A DNA stretch of 64,000 bases, taken from contig NC_066337.1 of assembly GCF_022539315.1 (NCBI RefSeq), positions 7,346,861-7,410,860 of the forward strand. Direction: 5' to 3'. Made by a program: the position numbers and the translations under genes. Under the pieces are notes generated by a model. That model was not told where the DNA came from. It searched no databases and was given only the letters and a program-made list of their open reading frames with translations. Of the stretch, positions 25,784 through 36,174 are shown one piece after another (position 1 is the first letter of the stretch; every line of letters starts with the position of its first letter). The DNA comes from Serinus canaria. Its lineage: Eukaryota > Chordata > Aves > Passeriformes > Fringillidae.

Positions 25784-28700
25784 GTAATGCTCTCCTAGAC
25801 CTTGCCTCAGCATGTCCTCCTCTCAGTTGCTACAAACATCCTGGCAGAACTTGGGATGGGAGCATCTTTGGTTTCTGTGCTGTGTCTTCTGTTCAGGCTT
25901 GTCCTGGCTGCCTGTGTGACTTTGCATCACTGCTTGTCACATCTGCAGTTTTTGGACTAGAGGGGCTGAATTCTCATTTGCTTTGCCTTTCATTCTCTAA
26001 ACCATTTGTTACACCCAGAATCTGGCACTGGTTTTCACAGGCTACTGAGGCCATTTAAGCAACAGCATGGTTCACTGATACTACACCGAATGCCCCTGCA
26101 TGTGCAGTTTGCAAACTTTTAACTTGAGACTGAGTTGTTTTCTATCTTTTTTTTGGTAGAGAGCTGCTCTGTGGTGTTGCAGCTGCCCAGCGACTCAGTC
26201 ATGGTTAGCAAGGAGGTGCTGCAAGGGTCACAGTCTGAACAGTTCTGTGGTTTCATCAGCAGTGGATAACTCTTGTGTTACAGCATGTGGCTTCTGGAAA
26301 AGGGCTGAGTCAGTGCTTCTAAACCCTTTGCCTACCCGGTCCTCAGCGGCCTTCCCTGTAACCTCATGCATTCCATCAAGCTCTGTGCTCAGTGGCTGTG
26401 TGGGATACTTGAGCATCTCCCAGACAGTTGTAGGGGGAGAAATTCAAGTGGTGCCCTTGGTTCCAACCAAGACTCGTACCCAGTCTGCAGATGCAGAGCT
26501 GCAGTTCTGGCTTGTGACCCTAAGGATTTGTTTTCACAGTCAAAGTCGTGTTGCCTGACTGGCTTAGAACAGAGCTGTACCATGGAACAACAGGCAGAAT
26601 ATACCTGAAAGCCTTCCCGGTGGCAGGAAGTTCATTCTCCCTGTAGTGTTACAGGGGTAACCATACACTACGGATCATAAGCATTTGCAGTTTTATCCCA
26701 GAGCTGTCTTGTAACTACACTTCCACAGGAAAATTATTAAAATGCCCTGATCAGTAATGCCCAAATCTCCGATGTTCCTAATACACTGACAGATCGTGTG
26801 AATATGATCATGATGTAAAAAAAGTAAGGTCAGACAGTGTTTCCTTAGTTAAAGCACATGACTGGAAGTTATTCGTCCTGTGTCTGATTGCTCTCCCCAA
26901 GTCCCTAAGTGTCTTTAGGCAAGCCACTTCCTCTCTGAGCTGCATCAGTCCCATCTGAGAGGGTGGACACGTGGAGGGAGGATACAAGTTTATAGAGAGC
27001 ACGAAGGCCCCTGCCTGATGTCAACAAAGGGCAGAGTCTGTCTCTTGTTCCTACAAAGGATGTGAATGTGCCCTCCCCTCCTTTAATTGCTGAATCACAG
27101 ACCCTTTACATTTAAGTTAATGTCCAAAGCTCTCTAGTTTGGAACTGCAGGTACACACATCCCATGTGCATAGATTCCTTTCAGGTGGTAAGAAATACAT
27201 CTCATTCTGAAACTTTGGCTCTCACGGGGAAGTCTCACTAGATCTGGCTGCTAAGACAAGGAGCCCAGACTGAGCAGATGCTTCAGGTCCTTAACCAGTG
27301 CTGGGCAAATGTTAGCATAAGGCTTACTGCTCAGTGCATCCTGGTTGGGTTGGCACTGCCAGCATGCAGCACCCAGCTGGGCAGGACCCCAGCCTTTCAG
27401 CCCCTTAACCACCTCTGCTGGCCCTCTCCCTTTGCAGGTGAGGTGGCTCCCCGCAGTAAGCGACGGTGTGTGCTGGAAAGGAAGCAGCCATACAGCGGCG
27501 ATGAATGGTGCTCTGGGCCGGACAGCGAGGAAGACGACAAACCCATAAGCAGTGCACACAGTGAGTGACTTCCTCCTTACCACTCTGAAGCTTGAATAAA
27601 GCCAGGTCCTTCCTACGGCTCAGGAGGGCTGATGACACTGGCACCTCTAGCTTTGCCTGTGTGTGCTCACTTAGCCGAGTGTTGTGGGGCCCATTGCAGT
27701 TGGTGGTCATTGTGCTGTGAGAATGCTTTTCATGCAGTGAGGCCTTGGACCTATTTCGTGGAGATGCTAGGGACATGCTGGAGGGAAAAGTGTTGAGGTT
27801 GAATGTACACTGCTGTACATTGCTCTGGCCACACTACCTTGGTCATAATGGCAGCCAGAGTGCACCATGCCTTGCTCTTGTTGCAGCAGCTGAGTCTCTG
27901 CCAAGCCACTCAGCTTTCTCTCTGCAGCTGTGTTATAAAGACAGCTCAGTGTAAAGAGGCTCTTGGGGTCTTGACAGTGGTTCAGGCAGAGCTGAGCTGG
28001 CCTGAGGTGTGTGCTCTTTTTGGAACAATGAACTGTAGGTCTCCTCTGTTTTCCAAAAGCATCAGCATTCTTTGACATTTTGTATCCACAATTCACTTTG
28101 CTTTCAAACAGGGAGAATATCTGAGAGATGGGGCAAGGTCCTGTGGGGCCCGAGGAGATGCCCGTGTTCTCTGTTGGAGAACATGAATGTGTAGCAAAGC
28201 AAGAAGAGGGTGGCCTCTGTCTGCCAGCACATTGTTGCCATTGTCTCTGGAACATCCACTTACACTTCTCAGCACAGTCCTCAGACTGTGCGGGAAGGGA
28301 TAGTGCTGCTTCCCTTGTCAGCCTGCTCCCAGATCTGCCTGGCGGGAATGGCTCACGGTGGGGCTGCCCAGGGGCAGGGGCTGGCAACGAGGCAGCGTCC
28401 GTGTCCCCGAACCGGGTTCCTGGCGATGTCTCCTGTGTAAATGCTGCGGTGTCAGGGTCGGGCTGCAGAAGCTGCTGTGGTGGGAAGAGGCGGCTGGAGG
28501 GGAGCAGGGAGCCAGCTGGATTAAGGTAGAGGAAGGCAAAGGATGCCTCTGGTAATTGCAGCGCTCAGTAATATTAATTATGGGTCCTACTTAATAACGG
28601 CTGACGATTGACAGTCACCTCTGCCGCGCGGGCCAGTGCTGCCGCCTGCTGGCGGCTCGTCCGTGCCGCCCGTGGGCTCCGGCCCCGCAGCAGCGCCCGC

Positions 28701-31700
28701 CCGGCAGCTCGTCCTCTCTGCTCCCGCAGGCTGTAATGTAGCAGATCCTGCGATGTCCACGGCCCCACAACTTGGCCCAGGGTCCAACCCGCTGCCTAAC
28801 CTGAGCGAGAGCAGTGCTTCCGGCGTGCCCCATGGTGCTGCCCCTGGCTTGCGGTCAGAGGCTGCAGGAGGCGGAGGCGGCGGAACTGGGAAGCAGCCTT
28901 CACAGTTTGTTTACGTCTTTACAACGCACCTTGCTAACACGTAAGCGGTAAACCCCACACCTCCCCCACTGGTATTGGCTGGCCTTGCCACACCTGGCCG
29001 GCCTTGTCACACCTGCCTGCTGCATGCAGCACTTGAGCACAAGAGAGCTGGAGAAATCTGTTGTCTCTCTGGTTGCACAGAGTGGTAAACCTCTGGGGTT
29101 TGTGAGGTATGCTGGCAGTTGTTGCAGGTGGACAAACTTGGACTTAAATGCCCACTTCCTTCCAGTGAGGCCTGGCTCTGCACTCTGTTTCACCCACTGG
29201 GGAGCCCATGTAGATGGCATCCAACAAAATGATTCTTCCAAAGCAGTGTGGGCTGCTGGTCTGATTTGAAAGTATCTAAGGGGTGGGTGTGAAAGTATCT
29301 AAAAGGGGGGAGTGTAATGTTAACACATGGTATTCTCCACACAATTCCTCTCTTCTGTCCTGCATTGTCTCAGCTATAGAGTCTTAGAAGTTAGTTTAGT
29401 CTTTTTAGCCTAGGCTAAACATAGCCTAGTTTTAGAGCTCTGCTGTACCACAGGTTCAGTGTGGGAGATTTCAAAGCATCTTGGTGACAACCACCTTAGG
29501 GCAGCAGGCACAAAGCAAAGCCTGTCACAGGACGGGAAGAGGGAAATTGAACGGCAAGTGATCATCCGTTGGAGATCTTCACTGGGGGCTGTGCAGGACA
29601 TATGCGAGGACTCTGAGAACATTATGCCTTCTTGGTTACCTCCAGGGATTTCTTTCTTCCTGCTGAACTGAAGAACAGAGGTGGCATTTGGGGCCTTGGA
29701 TGGGTAGGATGGGACGCATTGCCTGTTCTAAAGTGATTTGTGCTCTCTCCCTAGAGCTGCAGAAGCTGTCCTGCAGGGCCGAGCTGACTCCATTCTGGCC
29801 TACCATCAACAGAATGTCCCACGGGCAAAGCTGGACCAGGTATACCACCAGTGAAGCAATCATTCCTGTTGGCACATGCTGACGACTATTACCCTTCCAG
29901 TCTGATGTGGTCATTCTCCCCCATCCCCTGGCTCAGCTGCGAAAGAAGGGGTTGCCAGAATGCCCTTTCAGTGGGGTGGGAAGCTGCTTTGCTGCAAAAT
30001 CTCTTTGGCACAAGTCCCTGCTGTTGTCAGTTGTGAAAAGTTTGGGATGGGGCGTGGCATGTTCCCCCACAGCCATGTGTGCAGAGTACCTGCTTGTGCA
30101 TTTCTAGATCATGTAGTAGTACCTACTTTTTTTTCCTGCAAGGAGTGAAGGTGAACTGCAATGAGGCTTCATTTTGGGACAGAGAGGTCTCCTGCAGGGT
30201 GCAGGGAAGAATACCTTCCTAGGATATTTCCCTGCTCAAGTTTCTTCCCTTTTTTTTTCTGCCAGGCACCACCTGCTCCTAAAGTGCTTGGCGTTGCTGA
30301 GCCACTTCCAATAAACCCTCCTGCTGCCAATACTCCACAGTCCCAGCCACTGGCCCCTCAAGCAAATCAACCACAGCCGCAGCCTCCCCCACCCCAGCCT
30401 CCAGCCCCACCAGCTCAGGCCATCAGTCAAACACCTTTGCCTGCACCCAGCAGCCTGCCCCAGGAAGGGACAAGTGAAGATGGCCGGCGAGATCTGACTC
30501 CCAACTCTTTGGGGAACAGTAGCAGCAGCAACCAGCCTGGAAGTAACCATCCAAATACGCCCACTGCATCTGCCAGCACCATGCAGCCTGGGCAAGTGGA
30601 CTCCTCTGCCACACCCAGCTCCAGCGTCCTTGGAGAGGGCCCAGGGATGCCGGGGAATGGGCAGGCAGGCCTGGGCCCCAGGAACACCATGAGCTCAGAA
30701 GGGCTCTCAAAGGAGCAGCTGGAGCACCGAGAGCGCTCTCTGCAGACCCTGAGAGACATTGAGCGTCTGCTGCTGCGCAGTGGGGAGGCCGAGCCCTTCC
30801 TGAAGTCCAGCCAAAATGCGGGTGAGGGAGGGACTGCTCCTCAGCCACAGGCTGCCCCTGCCCAGCCCCCCGCACCCCCTACCAGCATCAAGAAGTATGA
30901 AGAGCCTCTGCAGTCCATGATATCCCAGACCCAGAGCCTTGGTGGGCCCAGCCTGGAACACGAAGTTCCCCACCACCCTGGCACTGACATGGGACAGCAG
31001 ATGAACATGATGATGCAGCGTCTGAACCAGGACAGCCTGACACCAGAGCAAGTGGCCTGGAGGAAGTTGCAGGAAGAGTACTACGAGGAAAAGCGACGGA
31101 AAGAGGAGCAGATCAGCATCCATGGCCGGCCCATGCAGGAGATCATGATCCCTCAGTCGATGGGGAGCATGATGATGCGTGGGCCTCCACCACCCTACCA
31201 CAGCAAGCCTGGAGAGCAGTGGCCACCGGGGATGGGCAGCCAGCTGCGGGGACCCATAGATGTGCAGGACCCTCTGCAGCTGCGGGGAGGGCCACCCTTC
31301 CCTGGCCCACGGTTCCCTGGGAATCAAATGCAGAGAGTCTCTGGCTTTGGAGGGATGCAGAACATGCCCTTGGATGCTCTTGGGCCCATGAATGCCATGC
31401 AGAGGCCAGTTAGGCCCGGCATGGGATGGAGTGATGATATGTCTCCTATGGGAGGCCCTGGAAACTTTCCACAAGGCACCTTGCCCTACCCACCAGGGCA
31501 AGGAGACCCAGAAAGGTTTATGAATCCCCGTGCCAGAGAGGAGATCTTGCGGCATCAGCTCATGGAGAAACGCCCAGTGGCAATGCAGAGGCCCATGGGG
31601 ATAGCCAACAATTCCATGAGCCAGGGCATGGAAATGGAGAGGATGATGCAGGCTCACAGGCAGATGGATCCATCCATGTTTGCTGGGCAGATAACGGGTG

Positions 31701-34700
31701 AGACCCTGAGCAGTGCCCCAATGGGAATGGATTTTGCAGGCACTCGGGGGATGCTGAGCCCCCCTATGAGTCAGTCAGGCCTTCGGGACATGGACACACC
31801 CATGGGCCCGGGCAACCTCAACATGAACATGAATGTCAACATGAACATGAACATGAACCTCAATGTCCAGATGACCCCACAGCAGCAGATGATGATGTCC
31901 CAGAAGATGAGGGGCCCTGAAATGATGACCCACCAGGGCATGAACCCTGAGGAGCTGGCCAGGGTTAGGGCTCAGAATGGCAATGGCAGTGCAATACTAA
32001 CGGGACCCCAGAAAATGATGATTCCCTCACAGTTCCCCAACCAAGGACAGCAAGGCTTCTCAACAGGGCAAGGGTCTTATCCCAACCTGCCCCAGGAGAT
32101 GGGCAGTGGCTCAGACATGTTTAGCCCTGAGCAGGGCACCATGCCTGTTGGGAGCATCAGTGGCACCACCAGACTCAGCCACATTCCTCTTCCTCCGGCC
32201 TCTAATCCCACTCCCACACCAGGAGGAAACCTGGCCAACATGCACCCAGCACCTTCCCGGGGGCTGGGCCGCCGGCCCTCTGACCTCACCATCAACATCA
32301 ACCAGATGAATTCCCCCAGTATGGGTCACCTCAAGTCTCCCACCCTTAGCCAGGTGCATTCGCCACTGGTCACCTCCCCATCTGCCAGTCTCAAGTCCCC
32401 ACAGACACCCTCGCAGATGATCAGCATGCCACCTTCAAACCAGTCTGGACCCCTCAAGTCCCCCCAGGTGATGAGTTCCTCCCTCAACGTCCGGTCTCCA
32501 ACTGGCTCACCAAGCCGCCTGAAGTCCCCTTCTATGGCTGTTTCTTCCCCTGGTTGGGTGCCATCTCCCAAAGCCACCATGCCCAGCCCAGGAGTCAACC
32601 AGAGCAAGCAGACTCTCAATATAAACTCATCTGCTTCCATCGGAGCACTGGAGCAGGGTATGCTGGATGTCTTGTGTGTGAGTGCATGTCTGTGCTTAGT
32701 TTTGATGAGTGTGTGGACAGGGTTTCTCTCCAGCCCACAAGCTCTCTCTGGGGCAGGAAGACACATGTTCCTGTGCCTGGCCCTGCATCTCACAGAGCAA
32801 GTATGTTTTCCCAGGAGTCCAAACAGGGCCTTTTCAGGTAGATCTGTGACACATGCAGCAAACACTGTGTGCTGGGCCCAGTCAGGGGCAGGTTTCAATG
32901 GAAGTCTGTCACTGCTCTGGAGGAGGGTCTTAGAGTCTTCTTAGAGTCCAGAGAGTGCTGCACTATGCCAGCTCTGTGCTTTACAGCCTCCTCTGGTCAC
33001 AATGACCAGAAGACAGGGTTGCTCTCAGGTGGGAGCAAGCCATTGCATGTGAACAATACTAAGTTGATCTCTCTCATTCTTCCAGGTTCTCTCCCTTCTG
33101 GGCCTCGGAGCAGCTCTTCTGCGCCAGCCAGCAACACCTCTAGCACCATGAATCCGAACATGCCTTTTACTTCCTCTCCAGATCCATCTCCTTCCCAGAA
33201 CCCACTCTCACTGATGATGTCCCAGATGTCCAAGTACGCCATGCCCAGCTCCACACCACTTTACCACAATGCCATCAAAACCATCGCCACCTCTGATGAT
33301 GAGCTGCTGCCAGACAGGCCTATGCTCCCACCTGGAAATATGTCAGGTATCTACTTCTGGAGGTGGGCTTGCAAGGGGTTAGACTGTCTTGTGGCTGCCA
33401 GTGGACCTGAGGCAGCAGGTGGAGAAAGTATTAGGAACTCTGATCTCCCCATGACTGCCATGTCCCATAGCTTAAATTTCCCCTTGTTTGTAACAGTCTG
33501 TGCACTTCCCTGCCCTTTGCCCAGGCTGTCCATCAACTTTTGGCTTGGGTGGAAGGACATGAGCTGGTCTGGCTTGAGGTGTCCTTCTTCTACAAGACCT
33601 GGAAGTTTTTTTACCTTTACCCATGGACATGTATTTGACCTGAGTTTTCATGGCTCCTGGAGTTTTGTGAGGTCCAGGACATGCAGGCAGACGTCTCCTG
33701 CTTAGAGCCCTTTTGTTCCTGTGCAGTGGGACAGGGGTGCTGTGAATGGGGCTTGGGAGTCTGGTGTTTTGAGTGGAGCCCAAGTGCCTGCACAGTTGCC
33801 CAACTGCCCTGTGTTGTAGCGCAGTTGTGAGTTCAGTAGGCCAGATACGCTCCACTAACTGGTGGCACTGGAGAGGACATCTAGGCAAATGAGTGTTTTT
33901 GGTCACGTGGTGACCAGCCCAAAGGGGAATTCCAACATGCTCTACCACTTGATTTAGGGGTCTAAAGCTGTCTGATAAATATTTTTGTCAGTTTCGAAAA
34001 TGAAAAATCAACTCTTTGACTCTTTCACTGCTGAGCAGTCACTTAGGTTGACGATAGGCATGCAAATGCATTGGCTGCCTCCGCAGGCAATGATGGCTGC
34101 TCTGCTTTTCTGATGGGCACAGACTTTCCCGCCCAGACAGCACCTGTGCCAGGCTGCTGACTCTTCTGCTTTTTTCCTCCTCAGCACCCGAGGTTGTGTG
34201 GTCACTGGAGCTTGCTGGGTGGCAAACCCTGTGGCAGGCAGGGGTTGAAGGTTCACTCATTGCTGCCTTTCAGGTAGCCCTGATGAGACCATGGTGTAAG
34301 GCATACACAGAGCCAGTCAGGACTCTAAAATCAGGGGAATGTAAGAAATTACAAATCTAGCATGGGACTGATAAAGCTGGAAGAGCCTTCTGGTGCTTGA
34401 GGAGCTGGAGTTGGAGACACTTGTTTCCTGATGTTGGTGCTTTGTAAGCCCATCTTGGAGCTGCTTTCTGAGCATCATGCTCCATGCTCGGGGCATTCTG
34501 AGCAGGACTGCTTGGCAGGCTCTCAGGATGTGGATTTTACAGCCCTGAAAGGTCTGTAGGAAGGGTTAACTCTTCTCTCTTTTTCCTGTCCTTAGGCGTG
34601 ACGGGGAATCAGCCAAATCAACTGCACTTGAACTCTGTGGGGCCTGGATCCTCTCAGAGCCCCATGGGAATGAACCTACCTGGTCAGCAGCCCCTTTCCC

Positions 34701-35755
34701 ACGAACCACCCCCCACCTCCATGATGTCCTCCCCAAATCCTCTGGGCTCCAACATTCCTATGCATCCAAGTGGTCCAGGGACAGGCGTGCCCCCTCAGAA
34801 CCCCATGATGCTGCCCCCGGGTCCCCAGGACTCATTGAACCAGCAGTGTGGCCCTGTGCCCAACAGTTCACAGATGATTCCTTCCAACCAGCTCGTGTTC
34901 CCCCGCATGCAGCAGCCCCACAATGCCATGCCATCTCCTGCTGGAGGAATGCCCATGGCCCCCACTGCAGGAGGTGGCCCTGGGATGCAGCAGCATTACC
35001 CGCCAGGGATGCCCTTGCCACCTGAGGACCTTCCCTCCCAGCAGCCTGGCCAGATGCCCCCTCAGCAGCACATGATGGGCAAGAACATCCCTCCTCGGAT
35101 TGGTGACCCCTACCCGCCCGTGCTTCCTGGGGTGGCGTCGGTGCTGAACGACCCCGAGCTCAGTGAGGTCATCCGCCCCACGCCCACGGGGATCCCGGAG
35201 TTTGACCTGTCCAGGATCATCCCGTCAGAGAAGCCAAGCAGCACCTTGCAGTATTTCCCCAAGAGCGACAGCCAGGCACCCAAATCTCAGCCTTCCAACC
35301 TCCACCTCATGAACCTGCAGAACATGATGGCTGAGCAGCCCCCCGTGCGTCCAGGTATGAATGCTCCCAGCCTCTCCGGGCAGCAGGGTGTGCAGAGGGG
35401 GCTCAGCATGCCCATGTGCCACCCTGGACAAGTGCCCATGCTGGGCAGGACAGGCATACCACCCCAGCAAGGCATGATGGGCAATAGCATGCACCAGGGC
35501 ATGATGTCTCCGCAGCAGAGCCTGATGGCCCAGCAGAATTTCATGCTGATGCAGGCCAAGCAGAGAAGCATGTCTGTGTCGGGGGAGATGTATGCCCAGA
35601 CAGGACATATGATGTCACCTCAGGGCTCTCTCATGGGGCCCCCGCCTCAGCAGAACCTCATGGTCACACACCAGATGAGGCAGAGGAGTGTCTCCCTGGA
35701 CAGCCAGATGAGTTATATCCCCGGGCCTGGGAACATGGCAAACTTGCCTTTTTAA
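25483..35755 (+). CDS. BCL9L: BCL9L, B-cell CLL/lymphoma 9-like protein (gene-level CDS, 7 coding exons)
   Basis: BCL9L (BCL9-2) is a nuclear scaffold of canonical Wnt signalling. It holds beta-catenin through homology domain 2 and the PHD finger of Pygopus through homology domain 1. Joining 25483-25783, 27438-27560, 28730-28940, 29755-29839, 30266-32657, 33086-33346 and 34596-35755 gives 4,533 nt, i.e. 1,510 residues plus TAA, close to human BCL9L (about 1,499). Visible parts: a basic patch SKRRCVLERK (residues about 106-115), HD1 beginning FVYVFTTHLANT (from about 201), HD2 LSKEQLEHRERSLQ (about 387-411), HD3 LTPEQVAWRKLQEEYYEEKRR (about 497-523), long Met/Pro/Gln/Gly-rich low-complexity regions, and a conserved C-terminal block PEFDLSRIIPSEKPSS (about 1325). 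All introns obey GT-AG. Introns hold nothing else recognisable apart from the short elements listed separately. Confidence 0.95.
27438..27560 (+). CDS. BCL9L: BCL9L coding exon 2 (basic/acidic segment)
   Basis: Acceptor CTTTGCAG|GTGAGG, donor CACA|GTGAGT. The exon encodes EVAPRSKRRCVLERKQPY and then an acidic stretch SGPDSEEDD, nearly identical to human. At 123 nt with phase 1 at both ends it could be skipped without a frameshift. The junction adds one Gly before EVAPRS compared with the human protein as I recall it. Confidence 0.92.
28639..28652 (-). promoter_or_regulatory. CTCF-like motif (reverse orientation)
   Basis: CTGCCGCCTGCTGG matches the reverse CTCF core SYGCCMYCTRSTGG at 13 of 14 positions. 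It lies in a short CpG-rich stretch (28621-28729) just before BCL9L coding exon 3. Confidence 0.3.
28730..28940 (+). CDS. BCL9L: BCL9L coding exon 3 (first half of HD1)
   Basis: Acceptor CTCCCGCAG|GC, donor AACAC|GTAAGC (phase 2). The exon encodes CNVADPAM, a Gly-rich stretch and FVYVFTTHLANT, the start of the Pygopus-binding HD1 helix (Phe codon at 28906). Confidence 0.92.
29267..29314 (+). repeat. Short imperfect tandem duplication
   Basis: The word TGAAAGTATCTAA followed by a G-rich tail occurs twice in immediate succession (29267-29289 and 29290-29314) inside a BCL9L intron. It looks like a simple local duplication. Confidence 0.8.
29404..29419. repeat. 16-bp perfect palindrome
   Basis: TTTAGCCTAGGCTAAA is its own reverse complement. 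Half of it (TAGCCTAG) recurs a few bases later. It is intronic and its function is unknown. Confidence 0.85.
29755..29839 (+). CDS. BCL9L: BCL9L coding exon 4 (second half of HD1)
   Basis: Acceptor TCCCTAG|AGCTGC, donor GACCAG|GTATAC (phase 0). The exon encodes AAEAVLQGRADSILAYHQ and ends RAKLDQ, completing HD1. It is identical or nearly so to human BCL9/BCL9L, as expected for a structured interface in an otherwise disordered protein. Confidence 0.93.
30266..32657 (+). CDS. BCL9L: BCL9L coding exon 5 (large exon with HD2 and HD3)
   Basis: Acceptor TTTCTGCCAG|GCACCA, donor GAGCAGG|GTATGC (phase 1); 2,392 nt. It encodes a Pro/Gln-rich stretch, HD2 (nt 30704-30778), the beta-catenin-binding helix, HD3 (nt 31034-31114), then Met/Pro/Gly-rich sequence with an Asn-Met repeat (nt 31814-31867) and many SP motifs near the end (LKSPTLSQVHSPLV and similar). 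The frame happens to stay open for a little way into both flanking introns, which should not be taken as coding. Confidence 0.95.
33086..33346 (+). CDS. BCL9L: BCL9L coding exon 6
   Basis: Acceptor TTCTTCCAG|GTTCTC, donor TGTCAG|GTATCT; 261 nt, phase 1 at both ends. It encodes the conserved run PSGPRSSSSAPA and later LMMSQMSKYAMPSSTPLYHN, ending LLPDRPMLPPGNMS. It can be skipped without changing frame. Confidence 0.93.
34596..35755 (+). CDS. BCL9L: BCL9L coding exon 7 (terminal coding exon)
   Basis: Acceptor CTGTCCTTAG|GCGTGA; stop TAA at 35753-35755. It encodes the C-terminal region with the conserved block GVASVLNDPELSEVIRPTPT followed by PEFDLSRIIPSEKPSS, and ends GNMANLPF, the same last residues as human BCL9L. 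Confidence 0.95.
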
Positions 35756-36166
35756 CCCTGACTGGCGCTCAGGGCTGGGGCGGGGATAGGGCTGCGCCTA
35801 CAAACATTTTTAAACCCTTCTCTGGGGGCGGGTTGGGGGCCAATGCCAGTGGAGGACACCACGTGGGATGCTTTTCATATTGGATTTGCCTCTACACAGC
35901 AAACCAGATGTGCAGTAAACTTGATGTGAATTGGGTTTCTTTTTCCTTTCTTTTGTGGGGAAGGGGAGGGTGAAGAGGCTGGGAGTGGGGCTGTTACTTT
36001 GAACCCTGCGTGGTGACCAGGGACATCCACACCTTGTGGCAGTTTGTAAAGTTTTCACTTATGGTTTTCCTCCGTCAAGTGTTTTTCTTGCCCTTTTTCC
36101 TCTCTCTTTTTTTTTGTCCTTCCTTTTTAAGCAACCAAAATGTGCAAGAGGGTTTTTGGAACTAGC

Positions 36167-36174
36167 TGTAAATA
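36167..36174 (+). promoter_or_regulatory. BCL9L: Pumilio response element in BCL9L 3'UTR
   Basis: TGTAAATA about 410 nt after the BCL9L stop, in the T-rich early 3'UTR. A single site; function is not shown. Confidence 0.35.

Noticed and set aside
30707..31657. 316-codon frame antisense to BCL9L
   Set aside because: It is the mirror of the Met/Pro/Gly-rich coding sequence (His/Leu/Trp-rich product) with no recognisable domain; a shadow frame.
30161..32944. A 927-codon open frame taken as one protein
   Set aside because: It is BCL9L coding exon 5 plus accidental read-through into both flanking introns. The true exon is 30266-32657, by splice consensus and frame continuity.
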